Shown in pieces: positions 22,350 through 33,543 of a stretch of 64,000 nt of DNA. A model generated the notes under the pieces. The model worked only from the letters and a program-made list of their open reading frames with translations, made no database searches and was not told the origin of the DNA. Made by a program: the position numbers and the translations under genes. The stretch comes from Margaritifera margaritifera. Its lineage: Eukaryota > Mollusca > Bivalvia > Unionida > Margaritiferidae. Position 1 is the first letter of the stretch, and each line of letters begins with the position of its first letter. The stretch spans positions 2,253,501-2,317,500 of the forward strand of contig JAQPZY010001665.1 in assembly GCA_029931535.1 (NCBI GenBank). The letters are read 5' to 3'.

Positions 22350-23003
22350 ATGTATATCATGACAAAACCTAAGAAAATTCCGCTTTCCCACAGTGGTGTC
22401 ATAGTAGAGTATGCTGACCGACGCAGCAAAGCCGCCCAGGATCGACTGGAACTTCTCCGCAATTACATAGATGTTCGCGAACGTCTCAAAAATGAGCTTC
22501 AATCACAACAAACCACACAGGAAAACCTCACAGCGGGCTTCGAACAAAAGTTTGCACCGCTGATCAAACTAACAAGAAAGATTGCAGCTGTGACCTATGC
22601 AACCGCGTCACGAGTGACAACGATGATGGGAACAGAAAAGAACCTGATTTGATCGTTAAGACAGCCACATGCATAAAAAATATTAAGAAAGCCACGAAAT
22701 GCGGTGACCATCGAACGAATTACGGAAGTCCAACAAGGCCTAGATGAAACCAGAGGCGACATTGAGGAAATGCAAGAAGACGTCAGAGAGGCAATGGCTT
22801 ATCTTCTACCACAACAACCACCCCGGTTACAAGTCAGAGATGCCAACAGAGCCTCAATTCTTTACAGAAGAAGCTCGCGAATGAATCCTGACAACCCCAT
22901 GCGTGCCGCTCTCAACAGACCCTTCAAATGGGCAAAATTAATGTTGAAATCACCAAAGAAGAAAATCAATGTTGCCCAAATGGATATTCAAGGACATTAC
23001 TGA
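22350..23003 (+). pseudogene. charged coiled-coil-like Polinton protein
   Basis: Two open segments (22350-22652 and 22704-23003) joined through a third frame look like one ancestral protein of about 215 residues. The first half is helical and charged (DRRSKAAQDRLELLRNYIDV, KNELQSQQTTQENL), the second has IERITEVQQGLDETRGDIEE followed by a basic tail. No enzyme motif is visible. It follows the ATPase immediately on the same strand. Function not recognised. Confidence 0.5.
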
Positions 23004-23059
23004 AAAATAAAAAGCTGAATGTGTGCGGTGGAATCTTTTTAACAAAGCACATAAGGAAT

Positions 23060-24155
23060 TAAAAGCCAAAAACCAGAAAAATGCTCTAAATTGTTGAACG
23101 AATACATAATAAAATACATGAAAGAAGACATACCGACTCGTCCAACTCACAAATGTACACATGGACCCGCATTCCCATACGTCTTTTATGGACACCAACC
23201 CGAATCCGAACGTCCACCTGAACATTAACCCGAACTTAACCTTGAACCTGAACCCGCGTTACAAGAACCTGCTAAGCAGCAAAATTGTAGGACGCAAAAC
23301 AACGTAAAACGCAAGAACGTCTACCTGTTGTAGAAGAAGGCTTTAGTGGACCAATTTCCTCCATGTGTGACCCGCAACAGGTTCATAAATTCGTGGACAG
23401 GTTGTACACACTCAAGGGGTATGTTCGCGCCTACAACAACACGCCAAATATCATCAATGAGGCCACATCGATTTGTCAGCGCTTGCTTACCAACAACATC
23501 ATGGACCCCGGAACGTTTTAAGTGTTAATACCTGAACTCGTTGAAGACATCGATTACGTACATATTATCATTGATGACTTCTAAGGTGCTTCCCATTCTT
23601 TAGGAAATCAATGCAGCGTGTCTTTGCAAATACAGCCCCGAGCATCACCTCGATGATCACGATCTCCTCAACAACGCCAGAATTCTACATGGTTTTTCCG
23701 ACGCTGATCAGCGCGGGGAAATCCTGCACACTCGAGATCACACTAGCGTCTTTGTGCGTTTATTACAGTTGGCCGTTCAGGTGCCTTGACAGGAAAAACT
23801 CACTCGTGTTCTAGTGGGACAGTAGCTCAACTTGAAATGCTATTGGTCTTCCCACAGGCGCGTACAAGATTGAACGAATCATTGATGAGATCCAACGATA
23901 GATTTCGTTGTTGAACAAGAAAGACTCAAAAATCTACATACGCGAACCCAAGTCCACACTCAGCTGTGCCTTATCGATCAAATCTCCACAGTATGATATT
24001 AACATTGGAAAGTTGTCGCTAACAAAGGTTCTATGTTGGCCTTAAGATATTGAAAAGATTCACGTGGACAAACGAATTCTGCGTGCAGGGCCCGACGGTA
24101 CCAGTTATAATATTGCAACCTCGAGTGATGTGCTATCAATTTCTCTCGCGACACT
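23060..24155 (+). pseudogene. unrecognised Polinton late-gene region, heavily frameshifted
   Basis: Coding character moves between frames: LNEYIIKYMKEDIPTRPTHK (about 23090), a Pro/Glu-rich patch, then FVDRLYTLKGYVRAYNNTPN and LIPELVEDIDYVHIIIDDF (to 23583), and HLDDHDLLNNARILHGFSDA (about 23650). Its place between the ATPase and the beta-rich gene suggests a virion or structural protein, but I recognise no domain. Many stops. Confidence 0.4.
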
Positions 24156-24926
24156 GTGTATCTTCCATGTAATAATCCTCTACTCATGCACATAAAATTT
24201 TCTTTCGTGGACCAGGATGGGCACGCGTTCAACCTCCGCGGAGAGACTTCAACGATTCAACCATACATTAGAGATCTACCTGTTCCACTTGTCGACGAAT
24301 ATCTACTTCCGAGTGGTGTAACCAGGCGCTCATATACACTCAAATATAATCTACGCGAGAGCAAGATAGAAATCAACCGTTGGGACAACCCTGATGTGTC
24401 ACTACCAAATCGAGATCATCTTGGAATTATTGCATTAGCACACGAAAACACTCGACAGAAAGATACGTCACTGTCAGGCGTGAAATCACCCAAAGACTGT
24501 TTATATAATGACGACGTGAGATTCACTAACGAATCCACACTGATTATATTTACCGAAAGGTATACCGAACCAATATTGACTCGGCCAAGAAAAGAAAGAC
24601 CTAGTCGACTGATATTCGACAAAAACATTCTTGTCCGCGTAACAGTTCTTGGACGAATACTATCGTTAGAAACACAAAGCAAAGGCGTAATCAGTGTACA
24701 TCTGAATGAAGGTGGTGTTAAATCCCTAGAACGGACAATCACCGGAGACTTAAATATTTTCCAACAAGATATTTTCTACGATTGTATGGCGGTTGTACCA
24801 GTGAAGAAAAATAATTGGTTAGAAGTGTGTGTGCGTCTTACACCCGGACAAAGCCAGCATGTCGAGCAATTATACTTCATATTTGACAGTATTAACAGAA
24901 GAGCTGTGATGGACCCTCAAAGCTAA
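24156..24926 (+). pseudogene. beta-rich protein of unknown function, possible minor capsid
   Basis: A 256-codon open frame, the longest uninterrupted one in the Polinton. It begins within or just before a VYLPCNNPLLMHIKFSFVDQ stretch that continues upstream in the previous frame, so this Met is probably not the native start. A DGHAFNLRGE turn near residues 22-31 resembles the end of penton-like minor capsid proteins, which is a weak match. The rest alternates short hydrophobic strands (LIIFTERY, ILVRVTVLGRILSL, YDCMAVVPV) and looks beta-rich. No catalytic motif. Function inferred from position only. Confidence 0.45.
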
Positions 24927-24987
24927 CAACGTGAGAAAATAATCGAAGTGGACCAATAGCTTACAAGATACAAACACGTGTGTTGTT

Positions 24988-25612
24988 GTGGATGCTATTT
25001 GTGGACTCACCGCAGCAACAACCGTTGGCCTTGGTGTGGCTAGAAATGCAACTAAGGCAATTATCATAGGTACACCAATCGGAATTGTTGTCGGAGCCAC
25101 ATTGATAGTAACCAGTGTGGCTTACAGCACCGGAAAAATAATTTCATTAGAGTTACATTCGCGAATACGTGTCTATTCGGAAATTCTCGCGGCCGCCCAA
25201 AGTAGTCTCGGCACAATTACTAAGCTGTACTCGGTAGCCATCGAAAATAAAACAATTACCATGGCGGAAGTTCGAAATGGAAAACCTCTGACGACTCTGC
25301 GCACAGATACGAAACCGTGGCGCTATCGCCCAAAACAGATAACTGCTTTACAGGCAGTAAAACTCGAGTAAACAGTTGTCAGCGTATATCAATCTGTTGG
25401 TATCTATCTGCAAGCTAACAAACAAAGGATATGGGTCGGACACGAACGTGTCTCATGCGAAGGTGTCTTGCTTTGGGGAAACTTTAATGACACAGATACT
25501 TACCGTCCACGGGCGCTAGCGCGATACGGCTTTGCCGTCCATACGCGGGTTACAATCACATATGAACACGTATGCAAAAGAAATCTACAGCGAGAAAAAG
25601 TTATGGCAAACT
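24988..25612 (+). pseudogene. small membrane-protein-like gene with in-frame stop
   Basis: The first 127 codons contain two adjacent hydrophobic segments: residues about 5-30 (GLTAATTVGLGVARNATKAI) and 28-48 (IGTPIGIVVGATLIVTSVAY). A soluble part, RIRVYSEILAAAQSSLGTIT, and IENKTITMAEVRN follow. This layout (hydrophobic hairpin, then a regulatory-looking helix) recurs in virus-like elements of aquatic invertebrates. After TAA at about 25369-25371 the same frame stays open for about 80 more codons (SVGIYLQANKQRIWVGHERV and on to 25612), so the ancestral protein may have been about 207 residues. Role unknown. Confidence 0.5.
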
Positions 25613-25649
25613 AAAAGGGGTTACGGGCCTGTAAATTGGAACTGGTCAC

Positions 25650-26399
25650 ATGTTCTTACACGCTCATTATCCCTCTACTTACCATCATTAAATGAAACAA
25701 AGGAATGACAAAATATACCAAGCAGCATAGGTGCAAAAGACTAATTCAAAATAGCCACGTTAATTAGTAAACTGTGATAAATGCCTTTAGAGTTGGCCCT
25801 AAGGAATGAAGGTGGGACATATGGGCTCTTTAGAAAAGAAGAAACTGATTTTGGTACATGTACGGAACCAAAATAGCTTGACACTGCAGATGTAAACTGC
25901 TGTCAGGATTCATACAAGCTTTAAGTACACTCAAATACCACCAATCAGATGGAACTTTTGCCTACATTTTGTCTATTGTTGGAATTATTGTCAGTTTCAT
26001 CACAAGTCCGTTTCTCCCACAGGGGCTCGTATAGTTGCTTACAATAAACCTATATGCATGTACTATGCATATAATAATAACAAAGGAGGACACTTATCTG
26101 CCTTCTAGCGCAACCTATTTAATAATCAACGCTGCTATTTCAAGCTACACTTCACATAGCGTAATAAATTTGGTACCAATGTTTATCTCAGGCATTCGAC
26201 TTTTTATGCCTACACAAAGTTTGATTTACTACCACACCTTTAAGGAATACTAGACCATTTTCCCACGTTACCAGTTTACATGGTCATGATTACACCCGCA
26301 TAATATGCAAGTACAACGCACTAAATGGAATATTGCCCCCTTAGTGGTCGACTGAAAATCAGGTTATCAGCAGGCGCAGTACATTTATGACAATTTAAA
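25650..26399. other. no gene recognised
   Basis: Expected to contain the Polinton right end, but I see no inverted copy of the left end. Short frames lack motifs. Confidence 0.4.
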
Positions 26400-28060
26400 T
26401 GTAACTCTACATCTGTAAATGTATGGTTTCATTTGCAACATAAATTGATCACATCTAAAGATTGTATTCTATAAAACAAATATGTTTCTTTGAAACTGAA
26501 AAATGATGGAGATGATTGCATTCATTCTTTAGCCATTCAGTAAAAGTTTGTTTTTGGATAGTCCCAAAGTAAAAGAAAAATAGTTTCTATACAATTATTA
26601 CACAAAGAACAGAACTTATTTGGAATTTTACCAATTTTACTATTAAAATTTTTTTTTACTAAAATGTTTTGCACAGTTTTTGTTTGAAACTACCTAAGTC
26701 TGGGATGCTCAGTCACCTTATGTTGCTGGGAGAAGTAATTATTCCATTAATTCTCTCCTAAATCACTAAATTACATATTCCATTATCTTTTTCAATATGG
26801 TTTGTGATTGTTAGAAATTATTTGTTGTATATTCCTTCATACCCCTTTGCATCTCTTATATAAGTAAAACAGATGAGGGTCAAAATATTTATTGAATATT
26901 TACGTCAGCATTTAGTAGCCTCCAACCGTTTCTAAAACGCTTTTATGTAGTCTAAATTTATTTACCAAGTGTTCCCTTTCAATCCACGAACCATCTTCAT
27001 TTACAAAGTCATTTATGAATAAAATTCCTTTTTCAACTCAAAGCTTATACATGTTATAAATTGCACAAGTATTGCCAATTCTAATATTGGGATTCTTACA
27101 TATTTGTGTTTGTAACAATTCCTCTTTACTTTGTGCTGTCAACTATAGTTTAATATACACTGAAAACATCTACCAAAAACTTGTTTTGGTCTGTAATATG
27201 ACCGCCTTTTAGAAATCTATTCCAAACATAAAAAAATCTGCATGTGCAGCAAAGGGAGCTAAAATAACTTTCCATTTTAGTTCGGAAGAAATTATTGTTT
27301 TCTTATCCAAGATAACTTAAGGGCATCTGTGAACATGTTTATATCCACCATTTTATACCATTGGTATAGTTATTCCTAAAAATGACTTTTCTTACAATTC
27401 TATTTCTTGCCCCACCCCAAAGAAACTTATAAAAAAGAGAATCTAGCTCCTTTAATACATTTTCTGGGGGATAACTACAATTTTACCAAATAGTACGAGT
27501 AATCTTTTGAACATTTCAAAAAAGAATATTTGTAATTTGCCCAACTTTAGTATCATGCTAAAGTCTGAAATGTAGAATCTTGATATACGACGTCCAAAGC
27601 AGTGTCATCTGCATATTGTGAAATAAGATAGTCTGTTATTTATATTATTTACCTTTACATTTGAACGTTTCCTGTTGGGATGGGATAATAGCTCCGCACA
27701 TAATATGAAAATGTAGGTAGAAAGGGGATCTCCTTGTTTATAGCCTTTCTTGCCGGACATTTTTTCTTTCTCCCCAAAAATGAACATGGCAGCCATATAT
27801 TTGTGAAATTTAGTATAAAAACATTCAAATGAGATATAAAAAGTTGTGATAAAAAAAACATCTATAAACTCAATTAATAAGTGTGCTGGAAAATGTCACT
27901 TTCCTTTCCAAATTTGCTGTTGATTTAGTATTAGTATTATCCTACCATGATTAACTGTTTTCATCTCAAACCAATTTATTAGTTTTAAAAAATCATTTTC
28001 TGTTTCTTTCTGAAGACTCTACTATTAAATTCCTCCCAATAACAGTATTTTATTCCAGTC
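26400..28060 (-). pseudogene. L1/Tx1-like LINE ORF2 relic
   Basis: Reverse strand. The RT segment KGYKQGDPLSTYIFILCAE (27750-27690) matches the RQGDPLSPYLF block of L1-like elements. In another frame QYADDTALD gives the catalytic YADD at about 27600-27615. Downstream are VVIPQKMY, NGGYKHVHRC, a GILFINDFVNEDGSWIEREH block (about 26960-27040) and a C-terminal cysteine motif NKFCSLCNNCIETI (about 26600). Several frameshifts. The endonuclease and ORF1 are absent, so it is 5'-truncated. Confidence 0.75.
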
Positions 28061-28150
28061 CGCTATTTTTAAAATATAGTTAATAATGGACAATTCGTTG
28101 ACTTACTACCTCAAAAATACATAACACCTAATTTCAGTAAAGTCAGATGG

Positions 28151-28156
28151 TGGTGA

Positions 28157-28188
<32 letters not shown>
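28151..28188. repeat. (GT)n microsatellite
   Basis: Uninterrupted TG dinucleotides after GTGAATTTTG. Confidence 0.95.
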
Positions 28189-28189
28189 A

Positions 28190-29540
28190 ACAAATCCCCA
28201 AATAAGTCTTGCCGAATGATAATACAAGTAAGTTGTTGCTAGTAGCATTTTTTGTTTTCTTAATTCGGGCTTAGGTTTCACATATTTTGTTCTAAAAGTA
28301 TCATGTGCTGATACAAAATTCAAACCACGTTGCGTTTTGTACAGTGTATGTGTATGTAGTGTGTTTAATGGCACCTCAGCACAGACGTGGCTACGTAGTG
28401 CCAAGAAACGATTAACTCTGAAAAATGTAAAAATGAATTGCAAAATAATTTAGGAGGATAAATCCTTTCAAAAACGGGATAAATTGTACAAGAAGATAAA
28501 ATATAAAACGTACAGATGTTAACATTCTGCAAAATATATATAAGATAACAGATAAAGATAACACATAAAACACCTGAACCCTTGACAAGTAAGAAACCAG
28601 CTGTACTTACTGCAAAGACAAGTTTGTCATTGTCAATCTCTTGAAATTTATTGTAACATTCAAGAACTTGACACATTATATAAAGTTATCTACTTTTTAT
28701 TTGTTTGAAGAACTCTCCAATGATTATAATCGGATGAAGTTTTCGTTTTTTAGCATAAGTATCTATTCGTTTATTCGTGAATACTAATCGTCAAATATTA
28801 TGTCATGCAACAGTTCTGAATACAGCAGTTTGTATGGAAAAGCAAAGCTAACACACCAGCGCAAGTCCAGCAGCGAAGAAAGCCGAACAAGTAAAGTAAA
28901 ACAATTTAAGAAAAGATTCACAGCCTATATTTTCATTGGCAATCGACCTAGATAACATTATTTCATTATCTAATATTTCTTTTCAGATGGCAGATGTGCT
29001 GCAACTGAAGGTGTTCAGTTTATTTAGTTGTGTATTTCTTGTCTCTCCCACAATTCATTCTGTCAATTGGAGACTGTGAGATATCAGCATGCTGAGATGT
29101 TAAGAGATGATTTATGTGTAATTTTACAATTTATGTGTCAGTTACGGTTATTACACCATGTATTTGGGTCATATGATTATATTTTAGCTATGTGATATAT
29201 AGGTATTCCTTATAGGTAAACTTAATTACAATGTATAGTTTCTGCTGTGCTCATCTAAAGTGATATGGCCCACATACATGGTGTAATGGCCAAGCTGGGA
29301 ATATAGTTCTTAAGCAAAAGATGAATATTCCAAACCATATAGTATCATGACTCAAATATATCCAGATATGTCAAGGGTCATCTGTGCAATTGGAGAACAG
29401 TTTTGTCACGATTCCCAGTATGTACATGGCTAATGTACAAGTCATGCAGGTCATGTAGGATTGTTTTGCAGCTTCTATTTTAGCTATAAGTGTGATTTTG
29501 TAAAATTTGATTACACGTGCCTTTAAATGGCACATATTAA
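28190..29540. other. no gene recognised
   Basis: AT-rich. Short open frames on both strands show no recognisable motif and no splice-site pattern that I would defend. Confidence 0.5.
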
Positions 29541-29984
29541 GTTTACCGTATTTTGGTGTGTATAACGCGCACTTTTTTCACCTAATTTTCTTATCTTAAG
29601 TCGGGGGTGCGCGTTTTATACAAGAACTAAAAAAGAAAAGATTGTTTCCAGGTCGATCTGACGCGAGGATGAAGGCACTAAAGCCGCCTACATGTGTCAC
29701 ATTCACTCCTCGTGAAATATTAAATCCGTTTTACATTTCATTGTACCTAAATTGTTTACCGGTACTAGCCTTATTAAAGAAATAAATAATGCTTACAAAC
29801 CTTGATAGTCTTTTTCTTTGATTGCTTATGTTAATAAACTAGTTTAATTTCACATCACTGTGTAGCGTTTTGTTCTGTGCCTCGACCGGAAATACATGTA
29901 CATAACGACTGGTAACTTGTTCAAAAGCTGTGCAAAGTGCCGCATTGGAGCGGAACAAATACCACTGTGAGGATTACCGTACTT

Positions 29985-30960
29985 GTTCCGTAAATGTTCA
30001 GTATTTCATAACTGTTGATCTAATACATTTTTTCTTCATTTATTCTTGGTTGAATTGAAATATAATATGTGTAGAATTCAAGCAGTGTTAATGTTCTCAT
30101 CAGAGGCACCTTTAGGGGACATTTTTTGCGACTACGGTTTCTTTCTTACGGTAACACTGACACGTTGTGGAACAAAATTATCAATGAATGTATGAAGTCG
30201 GAAAATATTTTTTTCTTTGGAAAATAAACTTGGTTCTTAGTTTTTATTTCTCATCTTAAATGATAGTATTTTGTATTTATTTCTGACTATAGTGTGATCA
30301 ATGTTTCATTGACTAAGTGTGGTCTTTTCAAGGTTATCAGCGGAACAAATATATGATTACCGCACCTGTAAATGTTCAATATTCGATAACTGTGGATCTA
30401 ATTAATTTTGTCTTCATTTATTCGTGTTTGAATTGACATATAATATTTAGAATTCAAGCAGTGTTAATGTTCTCATTTTTTTCGTAACTACAGTTAGCCT
30501 GTTACGGTAACACTGATACAGCTTTAATGTATGAAGTCAGAAAACATTTTGTTTTTCCTTTGGACAATAAACTTGTTTCTTAGTTTTATTTCTCATCTTA
30601 AATCATAGTATTTTAGATATCTTTGCGACTGTACAGTGATCAATGCTTCATTGACTCAGTGTGGCCTTTTCACGGTAATCGGCGCCAGGTAAGCTTTGAT
30701 GCGCTCAACATAGTTACAATGCTTTGTCTCGGTGAGGAATATTTAATTGATTCAGCATGGTGTTTTTAACGGTGATTAGTGCTTCATTGACTCAGTGTGG
30801 TCTTTTCAAGGTAATCGGAACCGGCTAAAGCTTTGATGTGCTAAACATAGTCACGCTGCTTTGTCTAGGTAAATTTGCAATGTATTTACTTTTCTTCAGA
30901 AAATGAACTTGTTTCTTTGTTTTATTTCTCATTTTAAACAACAGTATTTGATACGGTACT
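29985..30960. repeat. three degenerate tandem copies of a ~350-bp unit inside the Tigger element
   Basis: Copy 1 (about 29990-30330) and copy 2 (about 30360-30685) share, in order, TAACTG-TGGATCTAAT-like, GAATTCAAGCAGTGTTAATG, CGGTAACACTGA, ATAAACTTG-TTCTTAG and CATTGACT-AGTGTGG. A partial third copy (about 30775-30950) repeats the CATTGACTCAGTGTGGTC and AAACTTGTTTCTTTG blocks. The array lies upstream of the transposase and would be part of its leader or promoter region. Confidence 0.7.
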
Positions 30961-31072
30961 TCTTTGTTACAATGTAATGATAATCCCAATAAGTATAAAT
31001 ACCGGACCTAAACTTTCACATAGCATATTGTGTTCGATCTTGAATCTGAATGAATATAGTCAAAGTATCAAC

Positions 31073-31689
31073 ATGGGTCGTATAAGAAATTTGTACAATG
31101 CGAAAGACAAGCTAACCATCATTGCCTATGCAGAAACACATGGTAACAGAGCTGCTGGGAGGGAGTTTAATGTAGGAGAATCTTCTGTTAGGGAGTAGAG
31201 AAGAATGAAAGAAAGACTGAAGAAAATACCGAGAACAAAACAGGCAGACAGAGGGACAAGTGCAAAGTATCCGGACGTAGAGAGTGGAGTCCTTGAATGT
31301 GTCATGGATAGAAGAAGACAGGGAATCTCAGTATCCACGACAGAGATTCGCTTTCAGGCAATATTGATTGCAAAACAGAAGAAAATAGACGACTACAAGG
31401 GGTCTGTGAGCTGGGCCTATGCATTTTTACGACAGCACAACTTGCCATGCATCATCATCCATGCCTTCAAAAAGTGCTGCATCTCAAATAAAATGGATGG
31501 CACAGAGGATGACATCTTGTGGGAGAGGACAATGCTAAGCGTGAAGACCACTCAGAGAGCTAGGACGAAGACGAAGATGAAAGCTATTATGCAGCAACAC
31601 CAGGAATGATGGCAGACGAGGACATACAGCGACTTTTCGAGAGTGATGACGACGAAGAGGAATTTGAGGGATTTGATGCATTAGATTGA
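31073..31689 (+). pseudogene. pogo/Tigger transposase, DDE domain deleted
   Basis: Starts MGRIRNLYNAKDKLTIIAYA with the psq-type helix-turn-helix (AAGREFNVGESSVRE), then a TAG where Trp is expected (about 31196), then the CENP-B-type domain (RRQGISVSTTEIRFQA, KGSVSWAYAFLRQHNLP). It jumps at about 31445 to the C-terminal end (HAFKKCCISNKMDGTEDDIL). The acidic tail (DEDEDESYYAATPG, ESDDDEEEFEGFDALD) continues in a shifted frame to 31689. The whole catalytic DDE region is missing. The DNA-binding half remains, so the ancestral protein could bind the ends but not cut. Confidence 0.82.
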
Positions 31690-31989
31690 ACTCCATCAAC
31701 TAGACGAACCTTTAAAGGGCCCTTTTAAGGGCTAACCATAAAATCGGAAAGATACAATTTCAATATTGCCACTTTTTCATTCACTATCCAAAATGACCGA
31801 CTGTTTTTGCACTATGAAAACGGAGCGAAATACCGGTAGTCACGATTTTAAAATGTATTATATCACATGCGCGTTATATGGCAGAACTTCATTTTTTCCA
31901 CTCATTTTGGGTAGAAAATTGGCGTGCGCGTTATAGATCGGTGCACGTTATACACACCAAAATACGGTATTTCATTTGCTCGACGTCTT

Positions 31990-32490
31990 TTAAGATAAAT
32001 ATAGAAATACTCACAGCAAAACAGTGTTAAGGAATGTCAACATTTTTAGGCGAGGTGAAACCAATAGGTGTGATTCAATGTAAACCAGATTGAATGTCGC
32101 GCTATGATTTCACAATGAAATGGATGTCTAGTGGCAAATATGTGCACTGCTGTGAACTGGTAATGGCATCTTGACCCAACCGTCAGTCCATATCAATTGA
32201 TAACTTTCATGTGGAAGTTCAGTAATAATAACTAAGGTGAAAATCATTTAACAATAAGCAATGAAAAGACTTGTATAAAACTGTATTAGTATTAGATTTA
32301 AGAACAGCAAACAATATTTTATCTATACTTTAAGATAAAAAAGGTACATGTACATGGCAATGTTGACGTACAATGAACTCTCTGAATTATTATTTCCATT
32401 TTGATGTTCATCTAATTTTGATTCTATTTTACATCTTCTAAATGTATTTGTCTTGATAATACATTTATAATTCTGTGGTGTAAAAGTTTA
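31990..32490. other. no gene recognised
   Basis: AT-rich spacer between the Tigger right end and the propeller exon; it would hold the 3' UTR of that exon on the minus strand. Candidate AATAAA-type signals are present on that strand near 32300-32500 but cannot be ranked. Confidence 0.4.
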
Positions 32491-32492
32491 TG

Positions 32493-33313
32493 TCAATAAA
32501 ATCTGAAATATGGATTACCTTGATTTGAATATTCAGGTCTGAGTACAATAATTCCATTACTTCTCCAGCATGTGAGGTACAGAAGTCCATGTTTTTGGTC
32601 CCAGAATATGTCACGGAGATGGGATCCATATGGATCCCATGGCATCCCCTCCCTGTATATTGTCACTAGTTCATATCTATCTGTCAGATGATGAATACAG
32701 GGAGGTCTGTTGTTACACACAAATATGAATCCCTTTGTATCCACAGTTATACCAGTGGGATAGGTCAGTTCATCATGTTTGTATTTAAATTTCCGTTTAC
32801 TGGGATTCCGAATGTCATATGCATATACACCAGTTTCATCAGAGTTAACCCAACAAGAAATGTAAAGCATGTTGTTTTTTGTGGTCAGGTGACTCCAATA
32901 GTCCCCTTTACAGATCTGGTGAATTGTGTCAACATGTCCATCGTTAAGGGACACAATACACCAGCATATTGTGGCCTGTTTCCTACCACAAACAACGACT
33001 TTATCCATGAATTTCGATACTCCATGACATTCATCAAATGTTGTTTTTGCATGCAATATCCTGACCTTCGTTATGATTCCTGTGTCACCTTTACACTGTA
33101 TTGACATGATTTCTATTGTACTGTTCCAAAGAGTCACACAGATTTCCATGTCGTTAATAATACAGATACCACAGGCCCATTGCTCCAATTTATCTGATGT
33201 AGCCAGTAACTTTCCATCATGGCGTCTGTGAAGCGTGACATTACACGCATCCCTGTCTGAGACCAGCAGCATGTCTTCAGACACAACAATACCGTTGTAG
33301 ATGGGGTCAAGGC
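32493..33313 (-). CDS. NHL/TRIM-like beta-propeller, 3'-terminal exon
   Basis: An open reverse-strand frame of about 270 codons with no defect. It shows repeated propeller blades: GLDPIYNGIVVSEDMLLVSD, EQWACGICIINDMEICVTLW, ECHGVSKFMDKVVVCG, LTYPTGITVDTKGFIFVCNN and LRDIFWDQKHGLLYLTCW. The Y-P-x-G-I-x-V-D-x-x-G-x-I-x-V blade is typical of NHL repeats in TRIM2/3/71-like proteins, which mollusc genomes carry in large numbers. The MPIAG Met may be illusory: a pyrimidine-rich stretch followed by an AG acceptor (TTTTTGCCCATAG) lies just inside, so the exon probably starts near 33313 and the RING/B-box exons lie further right or outside the window; I did not find them. Function as an RNA- or protein-binding propeller is inferred. 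Confidence 0.7.
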
Positions 33314-33319
33314 CGGCTA

Positions 33320-33512
33320 TGGGCAAAAATGTATAAACATCAATACATCGTTATGACAATACACAAAATTCTGACATGTATGCTATTAATTAAAATACAA
33401 AATAACTTGTATGCATCTGCATATGATGAATTTCATTACATTTATGACTTTAAGCAATAGTCTATTACGATAACTTTAACCACCACCACAACCATCCGTC
33501 ATCGTCCTCATC

Positions 33513-33543
<31 letters not shown>

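Larger units (their letters stand above)
15640..25650. mobile_element. Polinton/Maverick DNA transposon, degraded
   Basis: About 10 kb carries the Polinton gene set: protein-primed DNA polymerase B (+), a retroviral-type integrase (-), a zinc-ribbon plus PLA2-like gene (-), a packaging-type ATPase (+) and several small + strand genes including a membrane-protein-like one. Base composition is visibly more GC-rich than the flanks. I could not find the long terminal inverted repeats or the 6-bp target duplication, so both limits are approximate and the ends may be lost. All recognisable genes carry stops, frameshifts or deletions. Confidence 0.85.
29546..31967 (+). mobile_element. Tigger/pogo-like DNA transposon, ~2.4 kb
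   Basis: The left end CCGTATTTTGGTGTGTATAA-CGCGCAC and the reverse complement of the right end (CCGTATTTTGGTGTGTATAA-CGTGCAC) match at all but one of 27 positions. Both ends are flanked by TA (29544-29545 and 31968-31969), the Tc1/mariner-superfamily target. It carries a pogo-type transposase N-terminus and tail without the DDE domain, preceded by a triplicated ~350-bp non-coding unit. Subterminal CGCG-rich palindromic pieces repeat near both ends (GCGCGTTTTATAC near 29610; GCGCGTTATA near 31868 and 31926). Confidence 0.88.

Noticed and set aside
23151..23260. Pro/Glu-rich repeats near HQPESERPPEH as a signal of a separate gene
   Set aside because: They fall within a frameshifted Polinton region and are too short to call independently.
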